Counted from the stretch's first letter, positions 1-12,792 are shown. The stretch: 64,000 bases of DNA from Oreocharis arfaki (GCA_013398015.1 VZRR01010834.1:18841-82840), one strand, 5' to 3'. The notes: generated by a model not told the origin, from the sequence alone. Numbers and translations are program-made.

Positions 1-3000
1 CAGAGCTCAGAATTCTTTCCTGAGGACCACAACCTTCCAAAAATAGCCAAAAGTTGCCTGGCAGTGACATTGGCAAGCTCTGTCAGCAATGGTGAATGCA
101 TCCCATCAGATCCTACAAATTTCTGTACATCTTGTTTGTTTCAATGTTCCCTAACCTGATCATTCTTTACCAACAGTAAATCTTCCCTGCTTCAAACCCC
201 ACACTGGTCTCTCAACTCTTGCATATTTATTACTTATGTTTGAGTGTAATCAGGAGCTCTGTGTTTATCCTTGGAGGCATCCTGTCACCTTTACCTGATT
301 TCCTGCTCATGGGGATGGACCAGTCTTGAGCTTGGAGAAGACAGTCCTTGAAAATCAACCAGGTACCCTTGGCTCTTCTTCTCTCCAGGATCATGTCCCA
401 GGGAAGTCTTTAAAAAATAAATTTCCTCATTACATGACTGACATCTGTGCAAGATACATTAGCAGATTCTATATTAAAGGAAATAACAGACACATAGACA
501 TGATTTGTTTAGAAAGAGCCAATATTGCTTTGGTTGGAAGAATTGCACTTCACAATTGTGTTGGATTGTATTGGAATTCTTTAGGAGCACTGACAGCGTG
601 TGGATAAGGCACTGATAGATATGTTCCCTTAGGGTTTCCAAAGGTATTTGAAAAATCCTTCACTGCAAACTTTTGAAAGGTACTAATCAGTCGCAGTTAG
701 GAGAGAAAACCTGGGGCTGGATAAGTCAAAAGATAGGCACAGGGGGTAAAACTGTCAGTTTTCTCAGCAGGAAAAAGTGACCACTGGTGTTTCAGGGGAT
801 CCTCTGCTTCCCAGCACATCCACAAACAAAGTGTAAGAGGGGGAGGCAGAAGATAACCAAATTTGCTGACGGCGGAGTTATTTAATTGCAAGGGCCAAGT
901 ACAAACTGGCAGAATGAAATTCAAGGTATATTGGTGTAAAGTGAGGCGAACAGACAAAATTATCATCATCACATAGAACCGAGGATTCTGAGCTGTTAGG
1001 CTTGAGATATTTCTCAATTAGTATTAACTTAGAGCTCATTAGAAATCAAAAACCAAGACAAAACAAACCTTAGAAATTAATAAAAAACAGAGACCATCAT
1101 TATGGCAGCAGAGTATGGTGTGCCTACACCTTGAGTGCTGTGCAGAGTTCTCTCTCACACTACCAAAAAAGAACCCCATAAAACTGGCAGAAACATCTGC
1201 AGAGCTGATTATACTTCAAGAGCAGATCTGGGCCATTCAGTATCCTTCTGTCAAGTACAACAGAGAATTTGAAGGGTGCTTGATTTTTCACAGAGACTCA
1301 AGTAGCACTTGTTGATGCTAAAGTATCATTAAGCAAAAAATCACAGGTTTCTAGCAGTATAAGCAACAAGCTTCCTAGACAGGCAAAATAAATACAACAC
1401 AAGCATTTAGGAACTAGTAAAAAATACTAATTAAATTTTTAATTTTTTTGAAAACTGCAGAAACATTTTTATTTAAGGCTTGAAGTTTAAGGTGAGGCAT
1501 GCCAATGGCTTTATCTAAAATTTTATCTTACATGCCCTCAGCTAATCATTTCAAGAGGTAACTGACTTATCATAATAACTTCTATAAAACAACTTCTTTA
1601 TTAAATAAGTTATGAAACACACAAAAAATTTCTGGTTCTATAGCATAATTATTTTGACAGAGAAACACAGGAAATATTTTCCAGAATTTACTTTAGTTTT
1701 TTTTATTCCAGCCAGCATTTTATATTTCCACTTAAGCCAGACAGAAGACCAAGAAATAGTTAAGCTTAGATATCCTTTATAAACCATTAATTTCAATTAC
1801 CAACCCAAATACCATAAAGACCTACAGAATCATCTCAAATTCACATAGTTGCTCATTTCCAGGATTTCACGGGGCTAAGAACAGATGTGTGTCAGAAATC
1901 AGGAAACTGGCTCAATTCCTCTGGGATTTTTTTTTCCAGAATGGAAGCAAGGGGGAGGAAGGGTAAAGAAGAAAAACAATTTGACTGAAACATCACTCTT
2001 TCTCCTGTCTTAAAAAGAAGCAGAGGCTTTGAGCAGAATGGCAGTATCAGCTACAGCAGGCAGCTCCAGATAAGGATTCAGATGTACAATTATCAGTTTT
2101 GATAAATCAGGAATCAGAGCTTTTTGTCTTCAGCATTGCCTACAGCATTTCCTTTCCCAGACACACTACAACCAGATTAGGAAAGATAGTAGATAAGACA
2201 TAAGCAGTGCAGAGGGTAGTTCAAGAGTGTATGCTTTGAGCACCAGCAGAGGAACATTATTATTGCCATAAGCAAACTTCCTTTTCAGTACTTACAGTAT
2301 CTTGTCCAATACTGACCTATGCGTTATGAAGCACAAATAATCCTCCTTTTCTCATTCTTTCCCCCCCTTTTTTAAAACTCTGTTCTTCACAAAGTGTTCT
2401 TATAATACTTCAGAATTTACAATGTTCCAACTAGCAAGTTGCTATTAACACACCTGGTAGCAGGGAAGTCTTATAAAAACGACAGGTTGTTAAAGCATCT
2501 TCTTACTCTTAGTAGCCTTAGACTGAAAAAAAGGTTCTTTATTTCAAGGAGTATGTGAGTAGTTCACATTTTCCGTATCAGAAGCAGCATACTTACTGAA
2601 ATAAGGTACATCTAAGAACCATGGAACACAATAGAACTATAGAACACTGACACTCTGTATTTATTTTTCTGCATTCATTGATTGTGATACATACTCATTC
2701 CTTGGTAAATGAAGGGGAAAAGCTCAAATGCACTACCCTAGCTGATGCAAAGAACTACTCATATCTGACATTTTGAAAATACCAAAAGGTATTATGTATA
2801 AAGAACCTTCCAAAAGCAGACCCTTCATTTGTACTTCACTTATGTACAACCAACAACTTTTCTGCACATCACCTTTCCTAGCGAGCAAGGCAGCACACAA
2901 AACATCAACCTGAAAAAGTCATGTCTGCCAACATCTTGATCTTTGCCTCTATCCCCCTCCAGGGTAAAACCCCACAGTTTCATTAAGTCACTTTGTCTTT

Positions 3001-3155
3001 AATTTTCTTATATCAAAACAGTTGGGGGTGCTTTTTTTAAGCATAGAAAACAGCAACAAAGCCTTTAGATCGCACAGGGGCTAAATTAATTATGTTCAGA
3101 GGAAGGGCGGAGGGAAAGAAAAGTCAACCAAAGAAATACAGAGTCTTGAGTTTTC
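1..3155. other. Gene-free flank downstream of MOS
   Basis: AT-rich sequence with no open frame that resembles a known protein. The short frames at 326-607, 697-1017 and 1115-1315 are chance-sized and show no recognisable domain. The part nearest MOS (about 2530-3155) presumably carries its 3' UTR. I see no repeat family here that I can name. Confidence 0.6.
2660..2665 (-). terminator. Candidate MOS poly(A) signal (AATAAA)
   Basis: TTTATT on the plus strand reads AATAAA on the MOS strand, about 490 nt after the MOS stop codon. A second AATAAA lies at 2538-2543 and an ATTAAA variant at 2998-3003, only about 155 nt after the stop. I see no UUUUAU cytoplasmic polyadenylation element close upstream of the AATAAA at 2660. 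Vertebrate MOS mRNAs are normally controlled by such elements, so the true 3' end is uncertain. Confidence 0.3.
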
Positions 3156-4208
3156 CTAGAGGCTCTGCTTGAGGGCCCTGAGGCTGGGAAGCAGCTGGTC
3201 TGCACTCAGGCGCTCCTCCACATTTGCCTTCCAGCAGCAGCTGATGATGCTCTGGAGTGTCTGGCCCACGGGGGACTCGTGGAACACCTCGGCAGCCAGC
3301 GAAGGGCGCAAGTTGTAGGCGACCACGGCATAGAGCACGTGCTGCCGCTCACCCACGTACGGCTGCTCCCGCATGACAATCTGCCAGAGGGTGATGGCAA
3401 ACGAGTAGATGTCTGCTTTGGCAGTGACCCTCTCCCCCTTGAGGAGCTCAGGGGCACGGTGGGTGTATGTGCCCCCTTGCTGGCAAACATGGGGGCTCTG
3501 GGACAAGCCCTTCTCCAGTTTCTGGGAGCACCCAAAGTCTCCAATCTTGCACACTCCCTGCTCAGTGATGAAAACATTTGCAGGCTTCAGGTCCAAGTGC
3601 ACAATGTCCTGTGAGTGCAGAAAGGCTAAGCCTGTCATGATGTCACAAGAATAGCAGACAGTCTCTTCCATGCTCAGGGCCTTCCTTTCACATTCTCCAT
3701 CATCATCCTCCTCCTCCTGTCTCCATGCATCCCCAGTGCCATAAATTACATGGTGCAGGGTGATGTTACCCACGTACTCCATGATGATGGTGCCCAGGCT
3801 GTTCTCACTGGCTGGGGCACACGTGCTGGCAGCCACCACACGTACCACATTGTCGTGCTGGAGCTGGGCTGCGTTCAGCTCAGCCCAGAAGCTCTGCCGT
3901 GATGCCAGACGGTTCTTGCTGCTCTTCTTCACCTGCTTCACAGCCACAGTTGCACCATGGTAGGTGGCTTTGTAGACAGAGCCAAAGCCCCCAGATCCTA
4001 AGGGCTGCAGGAGGCAGAGCTGCTCCCAGTCAATGGAGCACCAGGACAGGCGTGGAGGCAAGCGGCGAGTCCTGGCTGAAGGAGCTCCCCCCAAAAAGCT
4101 TTTGCTGTCTTTGCCAGGGATAACTAAAGGGCTGCTGCAGGGGCGTAAATCTGCAGAGGGGGAATACTCAAAAGAAAGAAAACAATTAAGAGGGATAGGT
4201 GATGGCAT
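3156..4208 (-). CDS. MOS: MOS proto-oncogene serine/threonine kinase
   Basis: Intact 350-residue kinase with no intron in the coding region, as in all vertebrate MOS genes. The family acts in the cytoplasm of germ cells as a MAP kinase kinase kinase: it phosphorylates MEK, activates ERK, and as part of cytostatic factor holds mature eggs at metaphase II. Visible motifs are the glycine loop GSGGFG (71-76), the ATP lysine K91 in VAVK, the helix-C glutamate E110, the catalytic loop HLDLKPAN (204-211, D206 as base), DFG (224-226) and APE (252-254). The Leu for Arg in the catalytic loop is typical of MOS. The N-terminus begins M-P-S-P; Pro2 and Ser3 control stability in frog Mos. An acidic insert (E165-D170) lies between the lobes. 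The start is supported by A at -3 and by the conserved N-terminus. It is transcribed in the same direction as PLAG1. Confidence 0.97.
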   Translation of the reverse strand: MPSPIPLNCFLSFEYSPSADLRPCSSPLVIPGKDSKSFLGGAPSARTRRLPPRLSWCSIDWEQLCLLQPLGSGGFGSVYKATYHGATVAVKQVKKSSKNRLASRQSFWAELNAAQLQHDNVVRVVAASTCAPASENSLGTIIMEYVGNITLHHVIYGTGDAWRQEEEDDDGECERKALSMEETVCYSCDIMTGLAFLHSQDIVHLDLKPANVFITEQGVCKIGDFGCSQKLEKGLSQSPHVCQQGGTYTHRAPELLKGERVTAKADIYSFAITLWQIVMREQPYVGERQHVLYAVVAYNLRPSLAAEVFHESPVGQTLQSIISCCWKANVEERLSADQLLPSLRALKQSL

Positions 4209-5731
4209 AATATGAAGGAAAAAACAACAGGCAGTTACTAAGACAGAAAGCTTCAGACAGAAAGACTGGAAAGCTTCCCTGACAGAAAGGACTCCAAACT
4301 GGCTTCCAAGCCTTTTATCCTCCCTTCACCATTCTCCCTCCCTCCCCCAAATGAACTGCATCTGTCACAACTGTCAGAACCAAATCAGGTTCACCTGGAA
4401 ACATTCTTCTCCAACCCTGAAGCAAATCGCTAGAAAGTCAAGGCAAATGGATTTAAAGCTAAAAAATTATTAACTCTTAAGTATTTCACATCATTTCTAA
4501 TCTCAAAAGAAAAAGAAATATGTTCTGCCCATTGAGTGCCTCTAGCAAAATGCCCCAGGAGTAAATAAAGGAGTGACTGGTGAATGCATTTCACCATGGC
4601 TCCAGGCAGGAATGATCAGCATCAGGTGCATTAAACAGCTCAAAGTCTATGTCAGTGGAAGCAGCTGAAGTGGTGAGTGCTAACGTTTGATGATGCTATG
4701 GCAGGCATAAATACAAAAGTGTGTTCGTAGGAACCTACTATTTAAACATGGCTGGGACAAGGGGACTAGTTTGGGTGCTCAGCTTTGCCCATGCAGGACT
4801 GCAACCTTAACAGCAGCATTAAGACAAATGATTGTTCTGTATCATCCTTTGCATATAGCAACTAGAATTACACATAAGTATTTGGTCATCTTCCTATCAC
4901 ACCCCATGCAGTTACTACAGGTGTGTATTTTATTTCTGGATCCTTCTTAGAACAATTGTTGCTGAATTTACAGAGCTGTTCTGGCAGAAATCAAACAAAG
5001 ATAATTTTGTTTTAGTGGTCCCAGTGGTTTTTCAAAGGGCTTTTTTGAGTTTTGATCCTTTCACGTATTTGCAGTGCTCATGCCAACTTGCCATAGTGTT
5101 TGGTACCTGCTGTACTGCCCAGATAGCAGAGCACCCTTATGGGACCTATACAGTTAAGGATGTATGAATACTCCAGTGTCTTTCTGTACATGTCGACACA
5201 TATCTTGGAAAGCTTGGACCCTGTTTCCCACCTCCTCTCTCTTCATAACCTTCCTCTGGATGTCAGATTTTTCAGTACAGATTCTGCAATGGGACTTCAG
5301 ACTGACGGTGCCTCTTTCTGGAGTTTACCTCTGGGCAGCACCGGCTCTGCAGGCAGCTCCTGCAGAGTTTTCTCAGTGTTTGTTTGGTTTTTTTTTAATT
5401 CTCTGGATGAGTAAAATGCAGCACAGGCCGCTGAGGGGGAGTTTCAAGAGTACCCAGACCACGTGCAAGCAGAACTGGAGTGTTCTGCACCTTGAGATGG
5501 GTTCAGTTGTTCACATTAACACACAAATCTGATGTCCCAAAGTCATCTTCTGACCCTTCTTGAACTCTAGATCAGCTGGACCAGAGGGTTTCAAAGACAT
5601 CACTCTGTAGTGAATCAGTGATAGAGATCTTCCCCAGAACTGAGATTTATCAGGAGAAATTTGCCACAGCATTTCACAGGGAAGCAAACTTGGACCACAG
5701 ATGAATGAGAATGGAGAATTTGGGTTCTCAC
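4209..5731. other. Spacer just upstream of MOS
   Basis: About 1.5 kb without a convincing coding frame. It is either a 5' leader intron of MOS or plain 5' flank containing the oocyte promoter. No repeat family was recognised. Confidence 0.45.
4238..4250 (-). promoter_or_regulatory. Candidate splice acceptor in the MOS 5' leader
   Basis: On the minus strand a pyrimidine run ends in TTAG at 4238, 29 nt before the MOS ATG. If used, the coding exon would begin at 4237. Paired with the donor at 5732 it would remove an intron of about 1.5 kb. It could equally be chance; published MOS mRNAs are often described as unspliced in the coding region only. Confidence 0.3.
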
Positions 5732-5735
5732 CTGG
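5726..5735 (-). promoter_or_regulatory. Strong splice donor upstream of MOS
   Basis: The minus strand reads CCAG then GTGAGA, a near-consensus 5' splice site. The exon side would end at 5732. It lies directly downstream, in MOS direction, of the CpG-rich patch 5794-6030. This is what a short non-coding first exon of MOS would look like. It is inferred from motif and position only. Confidence 0.35.
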
Positions 5736-5793
5736 CAAGGTGAAACAGACAGGCTGAGGAAGATAAATAGGTGCTAATAGGAGTTGTTAACAA

Positions 5794-6030
5794 GCGAGGG
5801 CGCAAAGACTAAGGGATGCCAGGAGACCTCGCGGTGGCCGTGGGTGGGACAGCTCCTGCAGGTGGGACTGCCTGACGACACAGCGCTCCTCTTTCCTGGC
5901 CCCTCCCAGAGGGGACTCTGGCAGTGCAAGAGGCCCCCGGACCTGGCAGGTGCTGCCGCGCCCTGCGAGCTCTCCGTCGTACAGCACGAACCAGACGAGT
6001 GATATCCTATTGCCACCCCCGCTTCGGGGC
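5794..6030. promoter_or_regulatory. Small CpG-rich patch upstream of MOS
   Basis: By hand count there are about 17 CpG in some 240 bp, in sequence that is otherwise CpG-poor for kilobases on both sides. It lies about 1.6 kb upstream of the MOS start. It may be a MOS promoter or an unmethylated germ-line element. The open frames that overlap it on both strands come from its base composition. Confidence 0.4.
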
Positions 6031-9000
6031 ATTTCTCTGGCTCACCATCACTTACACAGGGGTGTTCTGGAGGTGGGGGGCAAGACCAGAGGATCTTTAG
6101 TGTAGTTATAAATATGCAGTGAAATATGCCATGGAGACAACAGGTATTAATTTTCCTTTCTTGAGCAGCACTACGATTTTATGCTTGTATGTAGAAGTCA
6201 TCATTTCCAATCTTTGCAGAGAATGTCTTCCAGGCAGGTGAGTTGTGATGACAATGAAAAGCTGCAGAAAATGGATGAGGCTACATGGGAGAGAGAAAAG
6301 GTTTTTATGCCTATTTTCTGAGTGCTATTAGGGCTCCAATTCTTCAGTTGGCTTCTGTGCCATACAGCATAAAAAAGCACCAGAAAGACATTTCTGCTCT
6401 GAATTCTCCTAGCCTATTTTCACCAGGTTACGGTGGCAGTGAAGTTCAAAGGGAAAGCTGGGTGTGGAGAGGCATAGGTAGAAGGACGTGTGGATGAAGA
6501 GACTGAGAGTGGACCTGTTAAGCTGACAACTGTAGCAGCGTATCTGATGTTTGTGAATGCTATAAACAGCAGTAAAATCTGTGCTCATAAAACCAACAGT
6601 TAGGATTAGGGCTGTTTCCAAATTTCTTTGATTGAAATTGCATTCAACAGTATATATCAGACCTTCCATATTATTATTTCCAAAATCCATGTCCACTTCC
6701 GTCAGTTGTCCTTTTGTTACCTTTTCAAGTAATTTTCTTGTTGCCCTTTTCTGTCAGAAACCTTTCTGTTTTGCCCTGCCATGGCAGACATTGTATTGCT
6801 CTTGGGGGGTACACTGAATTTCTAAACAGGAAGAGGGGCATTCTTTGGGATCTAAAGTGCCTCAATGTAACTTACTGTTCTGCCTCAAGCTTACTGCTGA
6901 GGACCAAAGCAAGAGAATGTCCAGAGTGAACACGATTAAATCAGATTTAAATTCAAACAGGCTTTTATTCTTAATAAATATTATTTTTCCATAATCCATG
7001 GGTGATTTGGCCCAGTGACTTCCCAGAAGCCACAATTGCTGTAGGACATCCTTGCTAAGCTTCACAGCCCTGTTTGGCTCCAGCGCTACCGCAGGCTGGG
7101 CTAGGTCCCTGTGAGGCTGGGGAGTCACCTGCAGAGGGGAGCAGGGGCTGCTGGGGACCAGCTACCCCTTCCCTCCCAGCCACCCTTCCCCGGGGCAGCC
7201 CTCAGCAGCCTCCAACCATGCTGTTTCCATTGCACTGCCTTTTCCATGAGGGAAAAGGAAGCTGTAGGAGCCAGAAGTCATGAGCACAGAATGCAATAGC
7301 AACCTGTGAAAGTGACAGGAGGGAAGCACACAATCTGTGTCCCGTGGGCTGCAATATGTCCCAGCTATAATAAACTGCAGCAGGAATGGGTTTGTTCCAA
7401 GCTTGTGTGCTGTATTTCTGCAAGTAAAACATACCTGGGCATCCAATGCTGCACCAGCTGCCCAGCCTAATCTGTGCTTCTGGATGAGAAGGAATACAGA
7501 ATCTCGCTGAGTTCCCCCATCCGTATTTCACTTGCACACCAGGAATACAGAAACTCTGTTTGCTGTTGTTGTTAATTACTACTGCTGTTTTGTTTGGTCA
7601 CTGGACAGGAGAAGTCAGCCCCAATACCAAGGGCCTTAAAGGGCTGGTATGGATGCAAGCCAGCACAACTCAGGACACATACCAAACACCAGTCTTGTTT
7701 TCATCAAGGTGCATCATTCTTGTGATTAATAGACAGTTTTGTCTAAAACAGGCGAAGGACAGGGCTGGGGATCGGAACTGACTTCAGAGAGTTTAGGAGT
7801 GTATAGTTCTGTACTTCTCCTCAATCATTACTTTATTTCTTTGTACATTTGATGGTTGTACCATGTAACAATCCCTTGAAGGCTTGGCTGTCCAGAGGCT
7901 TCTAAGAACTTCCCTACAATACAGAGGTAGCATTGTTTCTACTAGGTTACTTTGCAACCTTGCTAAAAGAGCCAAACGTAGCTCTTCAGTACTTAAATTA
8001 CAGTCCTACTCAAAGCAAGACAATTCCTTAGCCTGTGGCGTAGTGACTTCTGAGAGGTTTTCTTCTCTGAAACCAAAAGTTTTCTTTTTTCTCCTTTTAC
8101 TGTTAATCCCTCTGATCTCAGTTTAGGACTTGATGATGAACCTACATTCTCCTCATGCACAGTGTTTCATAGTCCAAGTGTTGCTTCCAGTCACACCTCA
8201 TAGATCTCAAATGATACTCAGAGTTGCCTGAAAGGAATTCTGATATGATCAATTGCACAGGTGTAAGTGATAGCATTGTGTGGAGCCAGTCTCTACAGAG
8301 GCTTGCTCTGAAGACAGGCCACTGATTAAGCACTTTTTTTTTTTTTAAACTACAAGCACAAGCCAGCGAAGAATCCAGTTCATGTTTCAGTTTGGCTGTT
8401 TTGGTGAGAAAAATGACACCTTGGAACCGCAAATACAAGCAAGTTTTCATTAAAGCAGTGAAAGGTAAACCCAAATGCAAGGAAAAAAATACATCTGCAA
8501 GAACTGTGATGCTGTTTTACTGCTGAGACATAATAATAATAAACATTTTAAAAGGTTAAACCCTAGTTTATAAATAATAAGATCAAGTTTCAAACACACA
8601 TTGCCAAACAGCTGTTTGATTCTTTTTTCCCTTCACAGTAAGGTTACTCCATGTGTTCAAGAGCATGAAGCAAAGGCTCTCCTTACCTGAACACACTGAG
8701 GTTTTAACTGGAGGCATTGGAAAGGCAGGTGAGGTTTCACAGCTAATTTACAGGAGTCTCAGTGACCAAGGTGGACCAGGGATACCAATCTGAGACCTGC
8801 TGCTGTAGATTAATACCACAATTTCAAAAGAGCACCTTGTGACAAGCTAGAGGAATCCAAACTTAGGGATAAAGACAATGAAATGTAAAATACGGGCTCT
8901 CACCCACAGCAGTGTTTTCTGGCCATGCAAAGGTGGATACCTATCCCAGCAGGTGGAGTGCTGTCACATGGCAGGTACCTTATGCAGTATTTTCAGCCAA

Positions 9001-12000
9001 ATTGTCCAAGATTGGTTTTGCAGTCTTGCCCCAGGAGCAAAGCTGACTTTACTGGGTCATGGGGAGATGCTGCATATAGTGGTGGAATTCAAGACTTGTA
9101 GCTTACGGACTAAAAAACAGCTTAAATGCTTAATGAGAAAAATTAATCACGTACAGCAAAGAACCCAGGGGGTAATGTTAGTGCTAGGGGGCTGCTGCTT
9201 TGCCAGGTACATGGACTCAATGCTGATGCCTAGACTGATGCATAAAGGAGTGAGTCTCTCCCAGCAACCTGCACAATCCCATCAACACAGATCATGCCCA
9301 GCTCTGTGAAGTGTATTAAATACCCTGCCATAGCAAATGTGGTGGCTTCCTTCAACACCACCTCTTTGGAGAGTTGTAGAGGGGAAGAGGCAAGAGAATC
9401 AACTGAATTTGGTGGCTCTGAGACAATGGCCTGGGTACTCTGGTGGGGCACTGCAAATTCTGAGAGGTTACCTTAAGTTAAAGGGTTTTAAGCCTGACAT
9501 TAAAATGGGTCACACAGTTCAAGTACATTGTTGCAAGGCTTTCAGTGAGTAAGCAGAAGCTTCTTGTAAAAATACTGCTGAATTCAGCCTAAGCTGAACA
9601 GAGCATATGAACCATGGGGCAACCCTGTAATACTTCATTGGCGTAAGGAGCCAAACACAGACAAAATAAAATGAGACAATTTTCAGGGGAGGGTAGACTT
9701 CAGAAAGTTTGGGAGTTTAGTCTGTGTTTATTTGTCATGAATGTTTGATATTTGATAGCCTTATGTTACAGCTCAGACGTTGCTCACTTATGGCATGCCC
9801 CTAAACCACACAAAGCTTGTATTTTATTTTTATTTTCAGTATAAGTACTTGTGAGGGAACTTTAAGGATTTACCTATGACCATGTGTGTAACAATTTAAC
9901 ACAAAAGCCAGGAAGCCAGAGTTGAGCCTAATTTCAGAGGCACAGCCTACAGAACTTTTCTGCTGAAATTGTATCTAGGACTACACAAGGCCAGCTGACA
10001 AACACCTTCCTCACTGGAGTCTGTGCACTCTTCAGATAAACTGCTGTCTCTCAGAGATTAATCAAGTAATTGGAAGAAGCTCTTCCAGCTTGCCTGGGAA
10101 ACCACTCGCTGTGTTAACTAGGGGATACCTTAACAAACAATGTGATTCACTTTGGACTTGTAAAACACAAACGCTTTAGACTTTAACATTTTGGAGGAAA
10201 CCAAAATGAAAAAAACCCAAACTAGTTTATCAACTCTTCCAGCTTAGATTACTTTCCCATGCATACATGCATACATACATACATGTGCACACATACATTC
10301 ACCAGAATTTAAGCAATATACTGATTTTCAGACACCACGACTCTTCAGGTTCTCTGAACTACTTAACACACATCAAGCAGAGATCTGACATGAAAATGAC
10401 ACTAAACCATTCTTCTTTGTACATAGCAATTCAGCCAACAGTGAGAATCAGCCCCACGGGTAAACTATCAAGGGATCAATTCAAATGATTTCCATTTCCA
10501 AATGATTCAGCCACAGCAGGCATTACCATATGCCTGTTTTCAGAGTGCTCAGCTGACAGCTGATGTCTCTTCAGTCCCCTCTGAGGCAAACTGGCTTTGT
10601 AGCGGGTGATCTTGTGATACAAATATCCCCAAATGAGACAAGGCTGAGTGATGACAATGACAATGAAGAACAGAATTGTTCATTATATTTTTTACAAATA
10701 CTTATTTCTCTAAAAATGTTCATTTCTTGAGGACACGCAGACCATTACAATAAGTAAATAAATAAAACTATAGAAAAGTAAAAATACCAGGCAAGCTGTT
10801 ACACCTTTATTATGAGTAGAGAAAGTTCATACTGAATTACCTGGGATATAGCACATGAGCAGGAACTCAAAACTTCACTTGCTGGGGTCTGTCATTTTCA
10901 ACACCGTTATCTCCAGTGTTGTTCAAAACAGAAATACAGTGTTGCTGTTTATTTGCTAAAGGGCTCAGCTCACACTGATAAGCACCAGTTAATCTTCCAA
11001 TATACTTCTCAAACTATTAAGTACAGACTAAATTTTGTAGCAGAGTTTATCTTGCTGTCCCACTTGCTGCCTGTTCGTGACCGCCAATCCTTGCTGTGCC
11101 AACTACGGCAGCTGCCACTTTGGAAAACTTTATTTCTGTCCGATTTCATACAGTGTTTTGATTTGCAAAGCAGGGAAGCCAACAGCATGTAGCTGCTTAG
11201 TTCTTGCTCATCCAGCAGTAGTTCTGCATCAGTTCTAGATTTCTCTGTCAAAAAACATTTTTCATCCTTGGCCATGCTTGTATGTGGAAAGGGAAAGAAG
11301 GTGTAAAGAGCAAGGAAGAGTGACGGGCAAAACCAGAATAGCTTTCCTCTTCCACTCCTGGAGAACAGTGAGACCAGGTATAGAGGATGCTGCAGAACCA
11401 TTTTTTGTACTTTCTTATGCAAGTTTTGGAAAGAGGAGGTTACAGGAGAGAGAGAAGGGAAGATGCCCATGGCTCTGAATTTAACAAGGAAACCCAGGAG
11501 GGACTGCATCAAGAGATCTCTGGATAAAGCACAGATGTCACCTGTGCAATCACATTCCAATTATTGCAGAGGCTGTTGGAATTTTTAGAGGGTATCTGCT
11601 TGGAAGGAGGACATGTTAAATCAGTAACAGTGGGGGAGACCAGCTGGGACAGCAACACAATGAATGGGTGGTTTTCTCTCGAAGGGGTGTGTGTGGGGTA
11701 TGTGTTTGTGAGTGGTTATAAATTGTTTTGCAGAGTTTTTCATATCGTAGAGCATCTGTCGAGCTTTTGACTCTCAATATAACAACGCCAACCCTCTCAA
11801 ACAAGTTAGAAACCTGTGGCACACAAGTGGTAAGTCAGCTGAGAGGAAAGGGGTAAGGATCACAAGAAAGGAAAGATGTCTGCATGTGGAGAAGGCAAAA
11901 GCCAACAACTCTTTCTAACAATAATTTCTCTCCAACTGGGTTATAGCAAGGAACCTAAAAAGCCAAGACTCGGAAAAGAGAGGAGCTCAAAAGCAGGGAA

Positions 12001-12786
12001 ACATGAACAGCACTAAAGATGTTAACAAAATACGTTCTGAAAAGCAATGAAATGTGAAATGCTTGTCTTTTACTTTCCTGGCAAAGAGTCTATGCTAGGG
12101 AACAACTGAGTGGAATGAGCAGAGAGGTAACCTTCTGCAGTTGTGTGCAGGCTGCTCGTCTGGCTGCTCGGCACCTCTTCCCCAGGCATTAGAGTCTGGC
12201 TTCTTCAGAAGTCAGTGCCACAGGCAGACGGACATCTATGAGACCAAAGCAACCGAGTTTCTCCTGGGAATACTGCGGAGAGATAACCCACACACTGTGT
12301 CTAGCACATGCCATGCCCTCAAAGTTTGTCCTGCAAACTACAACAATCCATGTATGAGACTTGCATTAATCTGAAATGATGAGGAATCACTCACCTATGT
12401 CTCCCAAAAGGAATGGTCCCACTATGCCTACCCCATACTCACCTTCCAGTGTCTCACAGCCTTTCAAAGTGCAATTTGCTGGCAAACTCAATTGCTTCCT
12501 TCAGTTCAGTTCAGATCTGTCTTGTCACAGACACAGTAGCATCATCCCATTTGTTCCTTGGTGAAATCATGAAATGCAGGTATTTATGCCTTAAGATTTT
12601 CTGAAAAACTTTAACTGAAAAATTTTACCAGTCATAAATCAGAAAGACAGTTACGCCTTTGCAAACTACACCCAGCAAAACTGGATGTACTCTGTAATTA
12701 CTTATTGCAATCCCAAACATGCAGATCAAGATTATCTATTGAAATGCCAGGCATAAGTTATTCATTAACTAAAACCATTCTGTAAT
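6031..12786. other. MOS-PLAG1 intergenic spacer
   Basis: No recognisable gene. The stretch holds scattered short frames, the longest being 183 codons on the minus strand at 11009-11560 with no recognisable domain. It also has a tetranucleotide repeat near 10,258 and a strong minus-strand donor motif (CAG then GTAAGG) at 8687. No named mobile element was seen. Confidence 0.55.
10258..10299. repeat. CATA/CATG tetranucleotide microsatellite
   Basis: Imperfect tandem CATA and CATG units directly visible. The short frame over it (from 10267) is an artefact of the repeat. Confidence 0.85.
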
Positions 12787-12792
12787 TTTATT
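12787..12792 (-). terminator. Candidate PLAG1 poly(A) signal (AATAAA)
   Basis: TTTATT on the plus strand, so AATAAA on the PLAG1 strand, followed by a U-rich stretch in transcript direction. It gives a 3' UTR of about 4.9 kb, comparable with the very long 3' UTR of mammalian PLAG1. Earlier signals within 12.8-17.7 kb could give shorter forms. Confidence 0.4.

Noticed and set aside
3206..4215. Plus-strand and other-frame open frames across MOS.
   Set aside because: Shadows of the MOS coding frame.
6125..6145. A CCATGGAGACAAC sequence resembling half of an RFX X-box.
   Set aside because: Only a partial match and no promoter context.
8878..9309. A 143-codon plus-strand open frame between the two genes.
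   Set aside because: No motif, signal peptide or homology that I recognise; chance-sized.
11009..11560. A 183-codon minus-strand open frame in the MOS-PLAG1 spacer.
   Set aside because: No recognisable domain or composition of a real protein, no clear promoter or splice context, and a frame of this size is expected by chance about once in a window this large.
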